Source: Hibiscus mutabilis (taxonomy: Eukaryota > Streptophyta > Magnoliopsida > Malvales > Malvaceae). From it: a stretch of DNA of 64,000 bases. The stretch is taken from the NCBI GenBank assembly GCA_019671005.1, contig CM033745.1, positions 16,730,921-16,794,920 on the forward strand, given 5' to 3'. This document shows, one piece after another, positions 11,229-24,282 of the stretch. A model generated the notes under the pieces. It saw only the letters and a program-made list of their open reading frames with translations, was not told where the DNA came from and did not search any database. Both the position numbers and the translations under genes were made by a program. Position 1 is the first letter of the stretch. Each line of letters starts with the position of its first letter.

Positions 11229-13361
11229 TTTTTTTCAAAAATATCATGCCATCAATTTGAATCCATCAATGATATTATAAAATTAAATTATATCAAATTA
11301 AAACATAGAGATGAAATTTTAAAACCTAACATATTCAAGGGACTAAAACCAGAAGAATACCAGAAAGGGACAGTATCCCCCACATGCCATGCCCTTGGCG
11401 TATTATGCAGTTTTCTTTTTATTATCATAATATCATTACTTTTACCGACGACTCACTTACTTATATTATCAAATATCTTTTGTCGCCATTTTTTACGGGC
11501 TACCGTCCATTCAATACTCACAAACTTATTCTGACACTACTGTCAGGGTAGGGAGAGTGATGGGACAAATCAAACGGTTCAAATTGCACCGGGGTATACG
11601 ATATACACCAGCAATGCAGCTTAATTTAGTGAGATGAAAAGAGACTCTACTAACGTACGCAGATAATCGGGAAAGTAGAGAAGATGGACTTACGGTAACC
11701 GGAGCAACCGAGGCTGCCATTGGAGATGTACTCATAGATGACGAGCTTCTCATCGTTTCCCCAGTAAAACCCCACGACCTTAACCAAATTCGGGTGCTTT
11801 AACTTGCCTATGCTTCTTACTTGGCTTTCGAAATCCTTTAATCTCTCCACCGAACTGTCTCCGATCCTTCTCACGGCAAACGCAGTGCCATTTTCCAGCA
11901 CGGCTTTGTACACGATGCTCGACCCACTCGTCCCCAACACATAAGCCGATGATTTCAGCAAAGTCTCTAACTCCAGCTGCTCCGTTTCCTCGTCCACCGT
12001 CACCAGCTTCCCTCCTTTCTGGTAAGCCGCGGTCGGGTTCAAGTTGAACACTTGCTTTTTCTCTTCCATTTCGCTGTCGGAACTGGTCGTCTCCGATGCC
12101 TCTACCAGCTTTAACTTGATGCATGAGCACGACGACGACATTATCGTCGAGAGTGAAACGTCGACTGATTTTTTCCCGAGGTTGCTTGTTGTAGTTGTAC
12201 TTGTACTTGTGATGCTTTGTGTGAGAGCTTTTCGCTTTTTGAGTTGGTATACGTAGAGAACGATCATGCCGATAATGGAGACGCCAGCTAAGCTAAATCC
12301 GCCACAGCTATGGCTGCTATTGTGCCTGGATTTAGACTGGCTTTAGCTTGGTTTTGTACGTTATTTGGTTCTCCAGGTGTTGAGCTTGCAACCGGGGTTG
12401 AGTCTATTGACTTTGGAATTACTGCAATGGCTGGTGATATGGACTGGGACGTGTTGGGTGGAGTTGAAAGTGTTGAAGAAACCGAGCAAGGGTTTTTCAA
12501 CGGTTTCCCACATAGATCGACATTACCTGAAAACGACTCGGTTTTCTGATTAAGCAAAGCTGCAGACTCCGGGATTGCACCGGTTAAGTTATTGAACGAG
12601 AGATCAATGGTAGCTTTACGAGGAATTTGCTTTGCAAATTCTTGAGATATAGACCCTGAAATCTTGTTGTAAGATAAGTTCAATAAACTCAGATTCCCAC
12701 CACCAAAATCTAAAGGGAGAGAACCATTGAGTAGATTGGAGGACAAATCCAGAACCTCAACCGAATCGAACCCACTCGGTATATCACCTGAGAAATAGTT
12801 GCCCCTTAAAGACACAATAGTTAAGTTCTGTAAAGAAGTTAAATTCTTGGGTACCTTCCCAGCCAAGGCATTATCGGAGAGATTCAAGATCTGAAGACTG
12901 GTCATCCCACCAATGGACTCAGGCAACTCACCGGAGATGACATTACCAGATAACGACAGTACCCGAAGCTCAGTTGAGTTGAAAATAGAGCTCGGCAAAG
13001 TTCCATTAAAGAAGTTGTTTGAAAGATCCAAGTGGCGAAGGTGCTGGATATAGCCAATGTCTTCTGAAATCGAACTGAGAAGTTGGCTATTGGGGAGGAC
13101 CAAGCTGGTTACCCTCAACACATCTGGCGTCCCTGGAATTCCAATTTCAGTGCAGTTCACTCCGGTCCATGCACATGGGGTTTCATCGTCGTAGTTCCAG
13201 CTTTGCAAGACTGATAATGGATCGCTGAGGATGGAGTATTTGAAAGAAAGCAAACGGACGCCGTCATTGTTGAGAGCTGTTGAAGGAGCTAAGAGAAGAG
13301 GAAGAGGAAGAAGAAGAAGAAGAAGAGTGAAGCAGTGAAAAGATTTCATGTTGAAAGCCAA

Positions 13362-14329
13362 TTAGGATGATGAGCTGAGTTTGCATGTCAGGCTTCATAT
13401 TCATATTGAGCCATGGAAGGTAAGAAAGAGAGACAGAGATGGTGACCGACTGCAGTTATACCTGCTTTGGACACCAAATCGATGGAGTTGCTAAAAAAGA
13501 GATAAGATATGGGTAATGAAAGGAACCCAACTAAATGAACAGAAGAGTTTGTAGTAAAAAAATATTTGAAGGGAGTTGGTTTTTTATTGCAGAATTTTAC
13601 TGGAAGTGGGAGTTGATATTAATGATGAATTGAACTTTGACATAAAAAAGAGTGGCTGACATTGTCCTGTGCTGTGCATCCCAATTCGTTTAAACTAAAC
13701 TGTGTTTTTGCTACGGATACCTAAGGGGGAAGCGGGAATCTCATTGTCTGGTACTACAAGACAATCAACAATCTCCTGTTGAGATTATTCTTACCTCTTT
13801 TTTTTTTGTTGGTTTCCAACTCTTACTGTTGGTAAAAGAAGCCTCAGGGACACTGCTGCAGTAGTTTTTGAATGATCAAATTCTGGTCCCTATCATCTAG
13901 TTTCTTGCATCTTTTTAATTACTTTGATACTGCCCTATACACTATACACATGTGTGTAAGATTAGTGAGTAAGGAGCATTGGGGTGTGAAATATAGGAAG
14001 TATGTCTCCACATGAAAGTTGTCACAGGCGGTTCTTGGCAATGCTAGTGTTTTAGTTGTCTTCAACGACTCCAACTGTGTGAATTCGTCTGCCAATCTAA
14101 CCCCCCAATTCTCTTACCTTATATTCCTTTTCCCAAAACAATGGTTTATTTATTAGTATAAACAATGGTAATATTATGATTGATCCCACTGTGACTGTGT
14201 AAAAGGCATAATCAGAAGTGGGATATAATGCAAATGCAGAGTATTTAAGGTTAAACAAATACACCAAGTTGGAATCTCTAGGACTTGGATCACTGTCACG
14301 AGCTGCTGTCCTTTATGTATAATCTCTCA
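13362..14329. other. Upstream region of the LRR-RLK gene; no gene seen
   Basis: This stretch lies 5' of the minus-strand kinase gene and should hold its 5' UTR and promoter. No distinctive motif or second coding sequence could be supported. Confidence 0.4.
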
Positions 14330-14855
14330 TACCTTGTACTCATCTCAACGTTTCCAACATTTATCAAATATAGTAAATGAACATGTTCACAGTCACTAAA
14401 CAAACATATATACATATATTTAAACAATTTCAAGTATGTTCATAAATAATGAACAAACAAACTATAAATGAACATGTTTCTTTTTTTAAAACATTATAAA
14501 AAATTATAAAACATAAATTAATACTAATATTATAAGTAAATAAAATAAACATAAATATTTTTAAATTTCTTTTTATACAAAATATTAATTTTAGATGAAT
14601 AAATTAATGATCGAGCCTACAAATGAACTAATGGAGGAGTTTGTTCACGAATATAAATGAACCAAACACACTTATGCTCAAACTTGATCATTTAACAAAC
14701 GAGCATAAAAGTTTTGATCATATTTATATGTTTATCTCAATAAACAAACAATACGATCACTCTTTTATCCACAACCCTATTATTCATAACCATACACACA
14801 TTCTTAAAGCTTTAATGGTTTGATGACTACAATTAACAATCGAAGACCTGGAAAT
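14330..14855. repeat. Degenerate dispersed repeat with GTTCA/TGAAC motifs
   Basis: ATGAACATGTTCA, GTTCATAAATAATGAAC and GTTCACGAATATAAATGAACC recur in AT-rich DNA. This is typical of the decayed arms of a dispersed TIR element. The ends are not defined. Confidence 0.35.
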
Positions 14856-16104
14856 TCACCTCAAATTCTGGGATTTATAATGCAAAACAAGTGTCAAACT
14901 TTGGAATTTAGAATAATACAGATTCCCATTTATGTCAATTACATAAAATACTTCTCCTAGAAGACAAAGCAAACACCATACAAGTACTCTACACCTCTTT
15001 CCAATCCATACTGGGATGATGGTTGATGAGAAGTTCATACAGAAAAAAAAAGGAATGTATAAACTGCAGACCAAAACTTAATCAGGATAATAAGGATCCC
15101 ACATGGGAAAATACAAGATAAAACACCCCCAAAAAAAGTTATTAAGGTTAGCCCTGCTCACAACAACAGCTATAACTCGGATAGTAAATGAAAACTGAAG
15201 AAATCTGAACAAAAAGGAAACAAAAGCTTCACATCATGAAAACCCAATCCTATGCCCCAATTCACACTCAACAACCTGAATACCCTGTATAAAATAAGTG
15301 CATATGCTTTGGTGAGAGAGAAACAGAGCGGCAAAAACTAAACCCAAACAAGGCAATAGGATTTAACGCTTAACATTTTGTCTCAGGAGTTCAATCTGTG
15401 TCTATATTTATCACATCAAAGTCCCAAAACTTTCCTACCTTCTCTGGTAAAGCATGCAAGCTTGTGTTCAACATTGATTACATGAGAGATTTTAAGCCAA
15501 GATGTATTGTAAAATTCTTGAATCAATAAAATTACATGATTCTCACATTGTACAAACTGCATCTAGATCACAGTAGCAGCATGACTGACTCCTGGTTAAA
15601 TGTTTTAGTCACATTAATTTTATAATCTCATCTCAGCTAGCCTCAAAAGTGGACCTGTTAGAGGCAAAATCGTTTGCTATCACCTAGTCATGGTTTGATC
15701 ATAGCTCTCTTGGCTAGGTTTTCCAATTGCCTAAACTCAGCTAAGTTTGACCAAGGTGACATTACAGCTTTATCATAAAGGTATCATATCTCAAACCCGT
15801 GCATAACATGGATAGATTTCTAGCTGAGAATAATGACATTATAGATCTAAAAAGTTTTAAATTGTGAAAGCATATGTCATCTGATATTTAGATAATCCCT
15901 GTTTCTCCAAGCATAGTTAAATATAATGCAAATTATTGCAAGTATAATAGACTAAAATCTCTTTGTTTAATTCGTTTTCATACATATTCCATAAAATGCA
16001 AAACTTTATAGCATGAGGAGATATCCAAGAAAATCACAAACAGCTCCAAATGATGAATAAGCTGTAAACTGATACAAACAAAAGGCAGAGAGAAGCAAAC
16101 TTAC
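14856..16104. other. Region 3' of the reticulon gene; no coding sequence recognised
   Basis: The base composition is less AT-extreme than the neighbouring repeats. Part of it is probably the 3' UTR of the minus-strand reticulon gene, which ends at 16105. No conserved protein or RNA gene was recognised. Confidence 0.4.
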
Positions 16105-17374
16105 CTACTGCATCTTCTTTACTCTATTAGCAGGCAATGGAATCTTCCTTAATACTGTTTCGTCAATTTTCCTGTACTGCGCTTGCATGATTTTGTGTGT
16201 TACGGAAAGCTTCTCATCAACATGGTGTTGATACTTATCGTATAGCATGGGAACTGATAGACTAAGAACAATTCCTGCAGAACATACTGAATGGAATAAG
16301 CATATTTGAATAAAATTGAAGGACTCATCGCTTCCAAAGAAGTGAATAGAGTTCAATAAAACTCACCAATATAGACAAAAGTGAGGAAGTTGAAGAAACT
16401 ACCGATGTAAGAAACAAACCACAAGCCAACAGTAACCTGAGAACCAGACACATAAGCAAAGACATTCTAAAGTTTTATATCAAACAATTGGAGAATGTCC
16501 TTATAGAAAGGTAAAAACTAAACCTTCAAAAAGAGTTTTAAATCCCTGCCAAGGGTAATGTCGTGTGCAATCGACAATGCATAATTGACCCACACTTGTA
16601 GCTCCTTAGCAATCTTCCCAGCATTCCTCTCAGAAATTTCCAAATTAGGAAGGGGTGGCAAAGGCCTGTATCAGAAGTCAATCACTTTTCACATTAAACT
16701 CAAATCAAACAATACAATTAACTTCCATTTTTTCCCTTTAAAAAATGGATTTCCTCTAATAAATCCTCACATATTGTTCTAATAAAGGAAGGGTAAAAGG
16801 CTAAGATTGAGAAATACCTGTTGAGAAGTGAAGCAGATTTGGCCCAGAAGAAGAGAATAACAACAAGAAGCAGTAATACGTTGGACACGAACGACACGAT
16901 ACTATAGCTAGCAAATTCAAAGAGGCACCAAAACGCCGTTGCCGAGGCTAGAATTACAACTCCGCCACACCATTTTCTCCATAACAGCAAATCAGCAACT
17001 GCGACACGAAAATGGCATAAATAAAATCAAACCCCCCAAATCCAGACCCAACAATTAAAATTAAAATAACAAACACAGAATAAATCAGAATCATGTAAAC
17101 AAAAGAATTCTGTTGAACAATATAATTAACTCATTTTTTTGTACTGTAACAGAACTCTGAAAATATTAGTAATCGGTAAAAAACCCAAAAACATCAATTC
17201 ATAGAAATGATGAGAGAAGCGTTAATGGAAGTGAAACAGATCCATTCGGAAATGAAACAAAAGGGTAATGCTATATATATATAGATTGAGAAAGAGGGGG
17301 AGAGAGATGAGACCTAAGCCATCACCCAGAGCTTGATGAACAGAAATGCGAGAAGTAGAGGCGGAATCTCCCAT
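16105..17374 (-). CDS. Reticulon-like protein (RTNLB family), five exons, 207 aa
   Basis: Exons: 17314-17374, 16818-16998, 16524-16665, 16367-16436 and 16105-16274. All introns are GT-AG, and the exons sum to 624 nt with an open frame and stop TAG. Reticulons shape tubular ER by inserting two hydrophobic hairpins into the outer leaflet. The plant RTNLB signature is visible: a short N-terminus (MGDSASTSRISVHQALGDG), then VADLLLWRKW and a first long hydrophobic region (about residues 31-73) ending WAKSASLLNRPLPPLP. A hydrophilic loop (ISERNAGKIAKELQVWVNYA, then ALSIAHDITLGRDL) follows, then a second hydrophobic region (about 118-150, with VGLWFVSYIGSFFNFLTFVY) and SVPMLYDKYQHHVDE. The basic C-terminus ends NRVKKMQ. 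No defect is seen. The RTNLB subgroup cannot be fixed by eye. Confidence 0.93.
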
Positions 17375-18313
17375 GGGGCGATTGATGTGATCGTCGCTTC
17401 GCTATTTGATTTGAGAGTCGGAGAGATGAACCAAAATGGGCTTCTTCTTCTTTTTACCTACGCCTTGTTTACCTGAATGGTGGGCTTATTTGTTAATGCA
17501 AATGCAAGCGATTAGTTTAGATTAAGAATACAAATGCAAGCGATTTAAGAATACAAATTTAAAATATCCTAATAAAATTTGTATTTTTTTTTATAAAGAC
17601 TAGTATTGATTCATTAATCGATTAGTTTAGATTAAATTTTGTAAATATTTGTTTGGGGATATATTTTTTTTAATTCACAACGTCACGATCCAAAATTTTA
17701 ACTTTACTTATCCACTAAATCGACTAGTTATTGATTTAATAAAATTTATTTTTAATGCATGTCATTCATGATATTAATAAAACTGTTTAACTATCTTTTT
17801 CTTAGTTATTTATTTAATTTTTACCATTCTAATTTTAAATGAATATTTTTTACTGAAATTTTGGTATTGTGAATGAAACAATATGAGTTGGGAGGGTCGC
17901 CCCTATAACGGGCCTATGCAGTACTTTATCCAGATTAGTCAGCTAAAATTGGATATTAATGGTTAAACAAAAATAATAAAATTTGACTAAATTAATATTT
18001 TGAGTTAATTAACATACTAACATTTATTTTTTCCCATCGCTTGTAAAGAGGGGGCATTGGGCGGGGCGAAGACGATTTTGTATTCCGTCCCTAACACTTG
18101 TGGGTGCGATTTTAGAAAATTTCCATTAAATGCTTCAGGGATTTTTCCGTCCTCATACTCATCCCTCGTGGTTCCTCATAGGTTTCGGTTAATCCTCATC
18201 CCGAAATAAATAAATCTTAATACATTAAAACAAATAGTTGACATTCAATCTCCAAAAATTACAAACATAAATGATAAATTTAGTTTTGTCAAGAATAAAA
18301 AAAGTATTCTAAT
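17375..18313. other. Upstream of reticulon gene; decayed repeats, no gene
   Basis: The proximal 150 bp presumably include the reticulon promoter. A duplicated AATACAAATGCAAGCGATT motif occurs near 17510-17545. A stretch with GGGCGGGGCGAAGACG (about 18060) followed by TCCGTCC/TCATCCC motifs looks like a decayed dispersed repeat. Nothing else is supported. Confidence 0.4.
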
Positions 18314-19489
18314 TGTAGCGACCTTTTTTGACAAGGACAATCGTCGGATTATCCCTTAAATTATTAATGAAAATCTTTTAAAAGAATGGGGATTTCTTTA
18401 TGAAAATCTTAAATTTTGAAAACGATGAATACTTAGAGTCGCCACTGGCCACTTGGGTAAGGTAGGTCGGACACCATCAGAAACCAGAGATTCATTGTGA
18501 AAGGGTTTGGGAGTTGGTTATGCGTGGGGAAGGATTAGCACCCCATCACACCTGGAAATTGATACCAAAATATTTGTTGCTTTTAAAAGGATGAAAATCA
18601 TTGAAATCTATATTGAATTTAACTTGGAGTTCTTAAATGAAAGTTAACCTTGATTGCACGAGCTTTATCGAATTAGTGGATTCAAATTAATTAGACATTT
18701 AATTAATAAGGTTGACGATATATCGGACCATAGATTAAACCAACATCGAATAAGTCCGACTACCGTGTTAATTTATGGTTCGATTTCGGTACGTCACCTT
18801 TATGCATGATGCAAGCATTTAAGTATGATGTGATGATTTTGTTGACTTTTAATCCATTTACCTCGAGATGGTAAGGATTAATCCGAATACTTGGTCAATA
18901 TCCTTTAAGCTCGGACTGTTACGACACAAATATTGAAATTAATAAGTACCTCCCTTTTACGATTTAGATTGATTAGAAATGCAATTAAGATTAAAAGATT
19001 ATATGAATGACAATTAAGGCATGACAATCAAAGACACAAATATAAACATACAAAAGGGAGGCCCAATTTATTAGAAAGCCCAATTAGTGATCTATTTATT
19101 AACTAAATGATTCTAACGCTTAACCCTAAATTAATTAACCCTAAAAAATTAGGAAACCTAATTTATGGTGACTAATTTGTAATTTAATGTTAAAATGTTC
19201 AATTAATTTAATGAATTTAACATTTACCCAATAAGCCAAGAATAAATTTAAATTCACTAAATTAATTCAAACCTTAATCTAACTAATGCTCTAAAAAACC
19301 TGAGGCTAATTTAATTAATTTTAGGATCGTGCCCCTATGAGACGAGCACACGATCTAGATTAATTAAGTTAATTCACTTAATCTAGTCAAAAGCCCAAAA
19401 GAACCAAAACAAGGCCTAAGGCCCAAAAACCTAAAACCAAGCCCAAGACAAAACTAGGCCTAAACCCAAATTAAAACTATCTAACAAAG

Positions 19490-20235
19490 GCCCAAAAAAA
19501 CATATACATTAAGACATATATATTAGAACTATATCATAAAAAAACCTATTATTTTAAGGAAATTATATATGTTATACTTTTGTAAAATTACATATATTAT
19601 GTCTTTTAGAAGATTATATCCTATATTTAAAAAAAAACTATACATATATTATAAACAAAAACATACATTATATATTTTGCAAAATTCTTCTATATACTTT
19701 AAAAACTATATTATACACCACATATATATTTCGCTTTTACAAAACATTATTATATACTTCAAAAACTATATACTTTATATACCAAAAATGTATGTATTAC
19801 ATTCTTCAAAATTATACTATATACCTTAAAAAACTATATATTATATCAAAAACATATATGTATTATTTTATAAAATTATACTATATACTTTGAAAACTAT
19901 GTATTATAGGTCATAAATATATATATATATATATATTACATTTTACAAAATTCTATGTTGTACTTTGAAAACTATACATTATATATATCAAAAGTATATA
20001 TATTGTATTTTTAAAAATTCTATTATATACAAAAAAATATATACACTATATATCAAAAATATTTACATATATTACATTTTTACAAATTTCTATTTATACT
20101 AAACCATATATATTATAGGTTGAGAATATACACATATATATATTTCCTTTTACAAATTTCTACTTTACCTAAATATATAAATATATATATATATATATAA
20201 TTTATATATATTACACTTTTAAGGTTTATATCTTA
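19490..20235. repeat. AT-rich degenerate tandem repeat inside the solo LTR
   Basis: Roughly 60-80-bp units recur with the pattern ATATATTACATTTT...ACAAAATTCT...TATACTTTGAAAACTATA. They are strongly diverged from each other. The open frame at 19569-19829 is low-complexity and not a gene. Confidence 0.65.
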
Positions 20236-21809
20236 TATTAAACTATGTGCATATTTAATCCCTAATGTATGCTATTTGAACTAATTTCATCCATAAAATA
20301 ACAATCATAAACGAGTAATATTAACATAAGAAATAAATCGATATTACGGGAAATAAATGTGCAAGATTTAAATTAAAAATGCATGAAAAAGTATAAAAAA
20401 TTAATTTGAAACTGGAAAAGGGACTAAATTGGATGAATTGAAAATCAGGGGGCCAAAATTTAAAAACTTAAACCTGGTTATATAGGGACGAAATTGAAAA
20501 CAAACAAAAAGTTTCGAGGACCCGGAGCGTGATTTCCAAAGGCGGAATGGCTTGAGTCCGTAATTATTCCATGCGGAGGGACAAAAAGCGTAATTGGACC
20601 ACGCAGAAGGACCGCGTGCATAATTGTTTTAGGGCGGAGGGATTTAAAATGCAATTAACCCTGATTAAAAATTTATAACACTATAATACCCCATTTATCC
20701 AAAAATCAGACCCTTTTAGCCATTTTTTTCAGTTATAACACCCCCTCCTAAATCCTCTAGAAACCTGGGAATTACCAGTTTCCAGCAAGCCTAAAACTAC
20801 AGAAACACCCACTTTTTATACCAAACCTCGATTCAAACCTATTTTCTTTAAAATCAAACCTATTTTCCAGTTAAAACCCAAAAAAACCGAAGCAAAAATA
20901 GGATTTCAGCCCTCCTACACTCATACCGTTTCACACATTCGGCCTCGAGCAGGCCAGAGCTTATCAACGGCGGAGCTACGGCGGCGAGAGGGTAATACAT
21001 GCATGTTATGCTCCGAACTGAAAAGAAAAAAAAAGATACCTTGAAAGGCCTTTTCCGTTTGTATTGATTCTGGATTTTTCCCCATTTTAAAACTTAGGGT
21101 TACAAATGGTTGATTTACATTGCTTATATTTTTCTCGAATCACTCATTGCCTATAGATCCTATTGTTTAGATTTTTAAGCAAACTTTAAATGTCTAAATT
21201 GTTGATGATGATTCTGATATCCTGTTATTTTTATGTTTTTCTCTCTGGCTTGGTGGTTGAGAGTCGACGTAATTTCTGGCGTTGATGGAGGCCGTCCGAG
21301 GCGTGGATCACACTCGAGTGTGGAAGTTGGGGAGCCGACGCGTGCACAATTCGCGAAAGCTAAACGGTCGGCGCGTGTTCTACATGCGCGTGTGGAAGAC
21401 GGATGGTTCGCGTGTGGAGGCACTTGGACCGTCAGATCCAAAGTTGATCTGACGGTGAGGGTTGGACTGCGCAATAGGGAAAAAATAATCAGATTAGACT
21501 AGGGTTTTCTTACTAAAATTGGGCCTTATCGGGCCACATGTAATATATATATAAATAAATGGGCAGATTATAAATGGACTTGGACTTATATATAAACATT
21601 GGGCTTTAATTATTTATTTGATCTGTTTGTTTGTGTTTTTTTATTATCTTTTTAATTAATTATTATCCCATGTTATAATAATTCTAATAATAAACTGATA
21701 ATATAACACATATACACACAAACATTAATACACACTTAACACGTACATGTAATCATACATGCAATATACATACATTCATAGTTAAATATTAAAGACATTG
21801 AAGTAATAA

Positions 21810-22070
21810 CGAATACATACATACATGCAAGCAACACATACAATATACATACTCATACTCACATTTAGACATCAATGATATTAAAACAATAGTAAACACA
21901 CTAACATATTAATAACACATACATACGCAACACATACAATAGTAATAATGAATACATACATACATGCAAGCAACACATACAATATACATACTCATACTCA
22001 CATTTAGACATCAATGATATTAAAACAATAGTAAACATACTAACATATTAATAACACATACAATTGTATA
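21810..22070. repeat. Tandem duplication with 140-bp period inside the solo LTR
   Basis: GAATACATACATACATGCAA starts one copy at 21810 and another at 21950. About 110 bases that follow (through AATATTAATAACACATAC-type sequence) are almost identical. The surroundings are CATA-rich. Confidence 0.8.
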
Positions 22071-22240
22071 TTACATGCAAGGTTGACAAACAACACATAT
22101 ATGTGCATGTTTAAATAGTTAATGACCATACATATAATAAACACACTAATGACACATACTTAGTATACATATAATAATACACACGAGCCCAATACCTATA
22201 ATACAACCACTTAGCATCATTATTTTATTATCACCTAATA

Positions 22241-22277
<37 letters not shown>

Positions 22278-22520
22278 CCCATTATTGCAAACTAAAGAAA
22301 ACGGGTAAACCCCGGACAAAAGTAGTGATTACACTAATACTACAAAATATGTCAGCCTGCACGACCTTTAAAACATTATGTAACTAATAATCAACAGTTT
22401 TAAATCATGACCTGTTTGTTCTAAAACGAACTAGATTCGATAATTTTTCAATCATATAAATTACTTCTTCTTATTTTACTCTTACGATTTATAACGAATT
22501 TTTGAAGTCACTATCATTGT

Positions 22521-22679
22521 CAGGGGTAGAACTAGAAATTTATAAAAGGAGACCAAAATGAAATTAAAAAAAAACTAAAAATTTATAAAGGGGGCCAAAA
22601 TGAAATTAAATTTTTTGAAGGGGGTCATACTAAGATGGCGGGGACCATACCCCCTTAAACCCCCTATGTTCTGCCCCTG
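22521..22679. mobile_element. hAT-type MITE, 159 bp
   Basis: The terminal inverted repeats are CAGGGGTAGAAC and GTTCTGCCCCTG. The flanks are ATCATTGT (22513-22520) and GTCATTGT (22680-22687), an 8-bp target duplication with one mismatch, as for hAT elements. Confidence 0.85.
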
Positions 22680-22687
22680 GTCATTGT

Positions 22688-24282
22688 TGTTTTTAGAAAT
22701 AATATGTTGTCTTTTATTCTGACATTTGCTCACTCAAAAATTAATAACTCTTAATTTATCTTGTAGAATTTTTAGTGACTTTTCAAAGTCATAGCTAAAA
22801 CTGTTTTCTAAGAAATATGTTGTCGTCTTTTTATGACATTTCAACATTTAAAAATTCATATATTTTAAAATACAAATCGAAATCGATTGCCGTTTGTTCT
22901 AAACAAAACTAGACTTAATCAAGATTACAACTATGCATATACCACTTTCTAATTATTTTATAGAATTTATGAAAATATCCAATCTTACTACTCTATACTA
23001 CTATGTTTCTAAACAAATTTCGCAACTAATTTTTTCAATTTCATATGATCCACCAAACATAATTTCTACCCAAAGACATACAGCATGCATATTATCATAC
23101 AAGCATCATTAGTTTTGAAGAATCACAAAGAAATCCCCATTGCCCAGCTCTCCATCTTCTAGCCTTTAGTCTAAGAGGTTTTGCCACTCTCCTTCACTTC
23201 TTTGAAATTTTAGAGGATAAAAATAGTGAGAAAACTCACTCGAATATTTTTCTCTATATACACGGTTTGTTAAGAAAAATAGATGGAAGAAAAAAAATGT
23301 CAGAAAATTGGGAGAAAAAAAATAAGGAAGAAGAATAAAATAAGGAGGAAATAGGAACAAAGCAATCTTCCTCGTGTCTTCTCTATTGAGTTGGTCATAC
23401 TCATAAGTTGTAGGAAATTAGATTTTTGTTGAAAAATGAGTAAATTACATTATAGTCATCAAATTTTGTAAAATATCTAGGATCACTGTAGATATTTTTC
23501 GGTGATCTCTATGGTGATTTAGACAAGTAAAATTCAGTTACCCTACGGTTCAAATATAGTAATCTCGTCCCCATCCTTAAATGAGCTTCGATGATAAAAA
23601 TTTTCTTGTCTCCGTCTCCGTAAATGAAAATTTTAGTTATTATTCATCTCTATCAGTTCAAATTCCCACAATTCTCTACCCGATTGCCGCCCTTACTTAT
23701 AAATGGTCTTCAAAATAAAATACGATCTTTGTTTAAATTAGATTTATATGTTAACTTAAAAATTATTAGGCCTCCAACTTGTAGCCCAAAACAGACATTC
23801 TTTTACCTTAGTTATAATGTGATGTTTTATTTACCTTATCAACCATCAAGCAAGTAGTAGCAACAAATGAAAACAGTGGGACACACAAGAAGATGGGTGG
23901 TTCATATATTTAATGGATCTGATATAATTTATTAAAATAAGTTTTTCAACTTTAAAAAATTAAATATTCATTAACATACCATGTCTATGATAAGTTGATT
24001 TTTAATAAAAAAATAAGTTTAACGAGACTCACTCATGAACCACAATACTATTTTATTTCTATTGTGCGTTCTTTTATTACTCCAGAATTAGTGTCTTATT
24101 TTTACCTTGTAAGTATTTAATTTAATTGGTTTTAATAAAAATTTTAAAAAACTGTACAATTGTTCACCTTATGTTTGTTCAAAACTGTCGGGACAGAAAG
24201 ATCTAATTGGCTCTCATATTACCCCACTTATGTGGGTTTAGATCTAATATTTACCTTAAAATTGTAATACTTTTTTACTTAA
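22688..24282. other. AT-rich intergenic DNA between retroelements
   Basis: No gene is seen. Two partly repeated segments occur: ATATGTTGTC...GACATTT near 22705 and 22817, and GTTTGTTCTAAA near 22430 and 22890. The stretch from 23500 to 23700 has TCGTCCCC/TCTCCGTCTCCG motifs like a decayed dispersed repeat. Confidence 0.4.

Larger units (their letters stand above)
8735..13361 (-). pseudogene. LRR receptor-like pseudokinase gene, disrupted by a 5-bp duplication
   Basis: Exon 1 is 11694-13361 and exon 2 is 8735-9333. The 2360-bp intron has donor GTAAGT at 11693 and acceptor CAG before 9333. Disregarding the duplication, the product would be 753 aa, close to the Arabidopsis At4g34220-type LRR-RLKs as I remember them. 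Domains in order: signal peptide (1-29), LRR N-terminal cap with WNYDDETPCAWTGVNC, several LRRs, a cysteine pair (DLCGKPLKNPC), a membrane segment and a kinase-like domain. The kinase motifs are atypical: AVRR replaces the VAIK lysine region, HGN replaces HRD and DLG replaces DFG. In the membrane segment the five bases GCTAA occur twice (plus strand 12287-12291 and 12292-12296). This shifts the frame and makes a TAG at 12290-12288 after residue 357. Everything else is open, so the break is recent or an assembly error. If real, it leaves a secreted ectodomain. Confidence 0.9.
18314..22333 (-). mobile_element. Solo LTR, about 4.0 kb, Tat/Ogre-like, minus orientation
   Basis: The sequence begins TGTAGCGACC and ends GTGATTACA, the TG...CA form of an LTR. 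It is flanked by a perfect 5-bp duplication CTAAT (18309-18313 and 22334-22338). No protein-coding domains lie inside. Near its left end it carries GGGGAAGGATTAGCACCCC-type sequence preceded by GAGTCGCCACT. The same pair occurs in the LTR at 24283-25218 (same strand) and, inverted, near the 3' end of the 5' LTR at 37179-38930. A solo LTR arises by recombination between the two LTRs of a full element. Its length fits the long LTRs of this lineage. Confidence 0.8.

Noticed and set aside
12288..12300. Treating the membrane-segment stop of the LRR-RLK as the edge of an intron
   Set aside because: There are no GT-AG signals that would remove it, and deleting one of two identical 5-base units restores the frame exactly, so a duplication explains it better.
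19569..19829. 86-aa open frame
   Set aside because: Low-complexity Tyr/Ile/Lys-rich translation of an AT-rich tandem repeat.
21175..21502. Overlapping 89- and 99-aa open frames in the solo LTR
   Set aside because: They are the two strands of one GC-rich LTR block, without recognisable domains.
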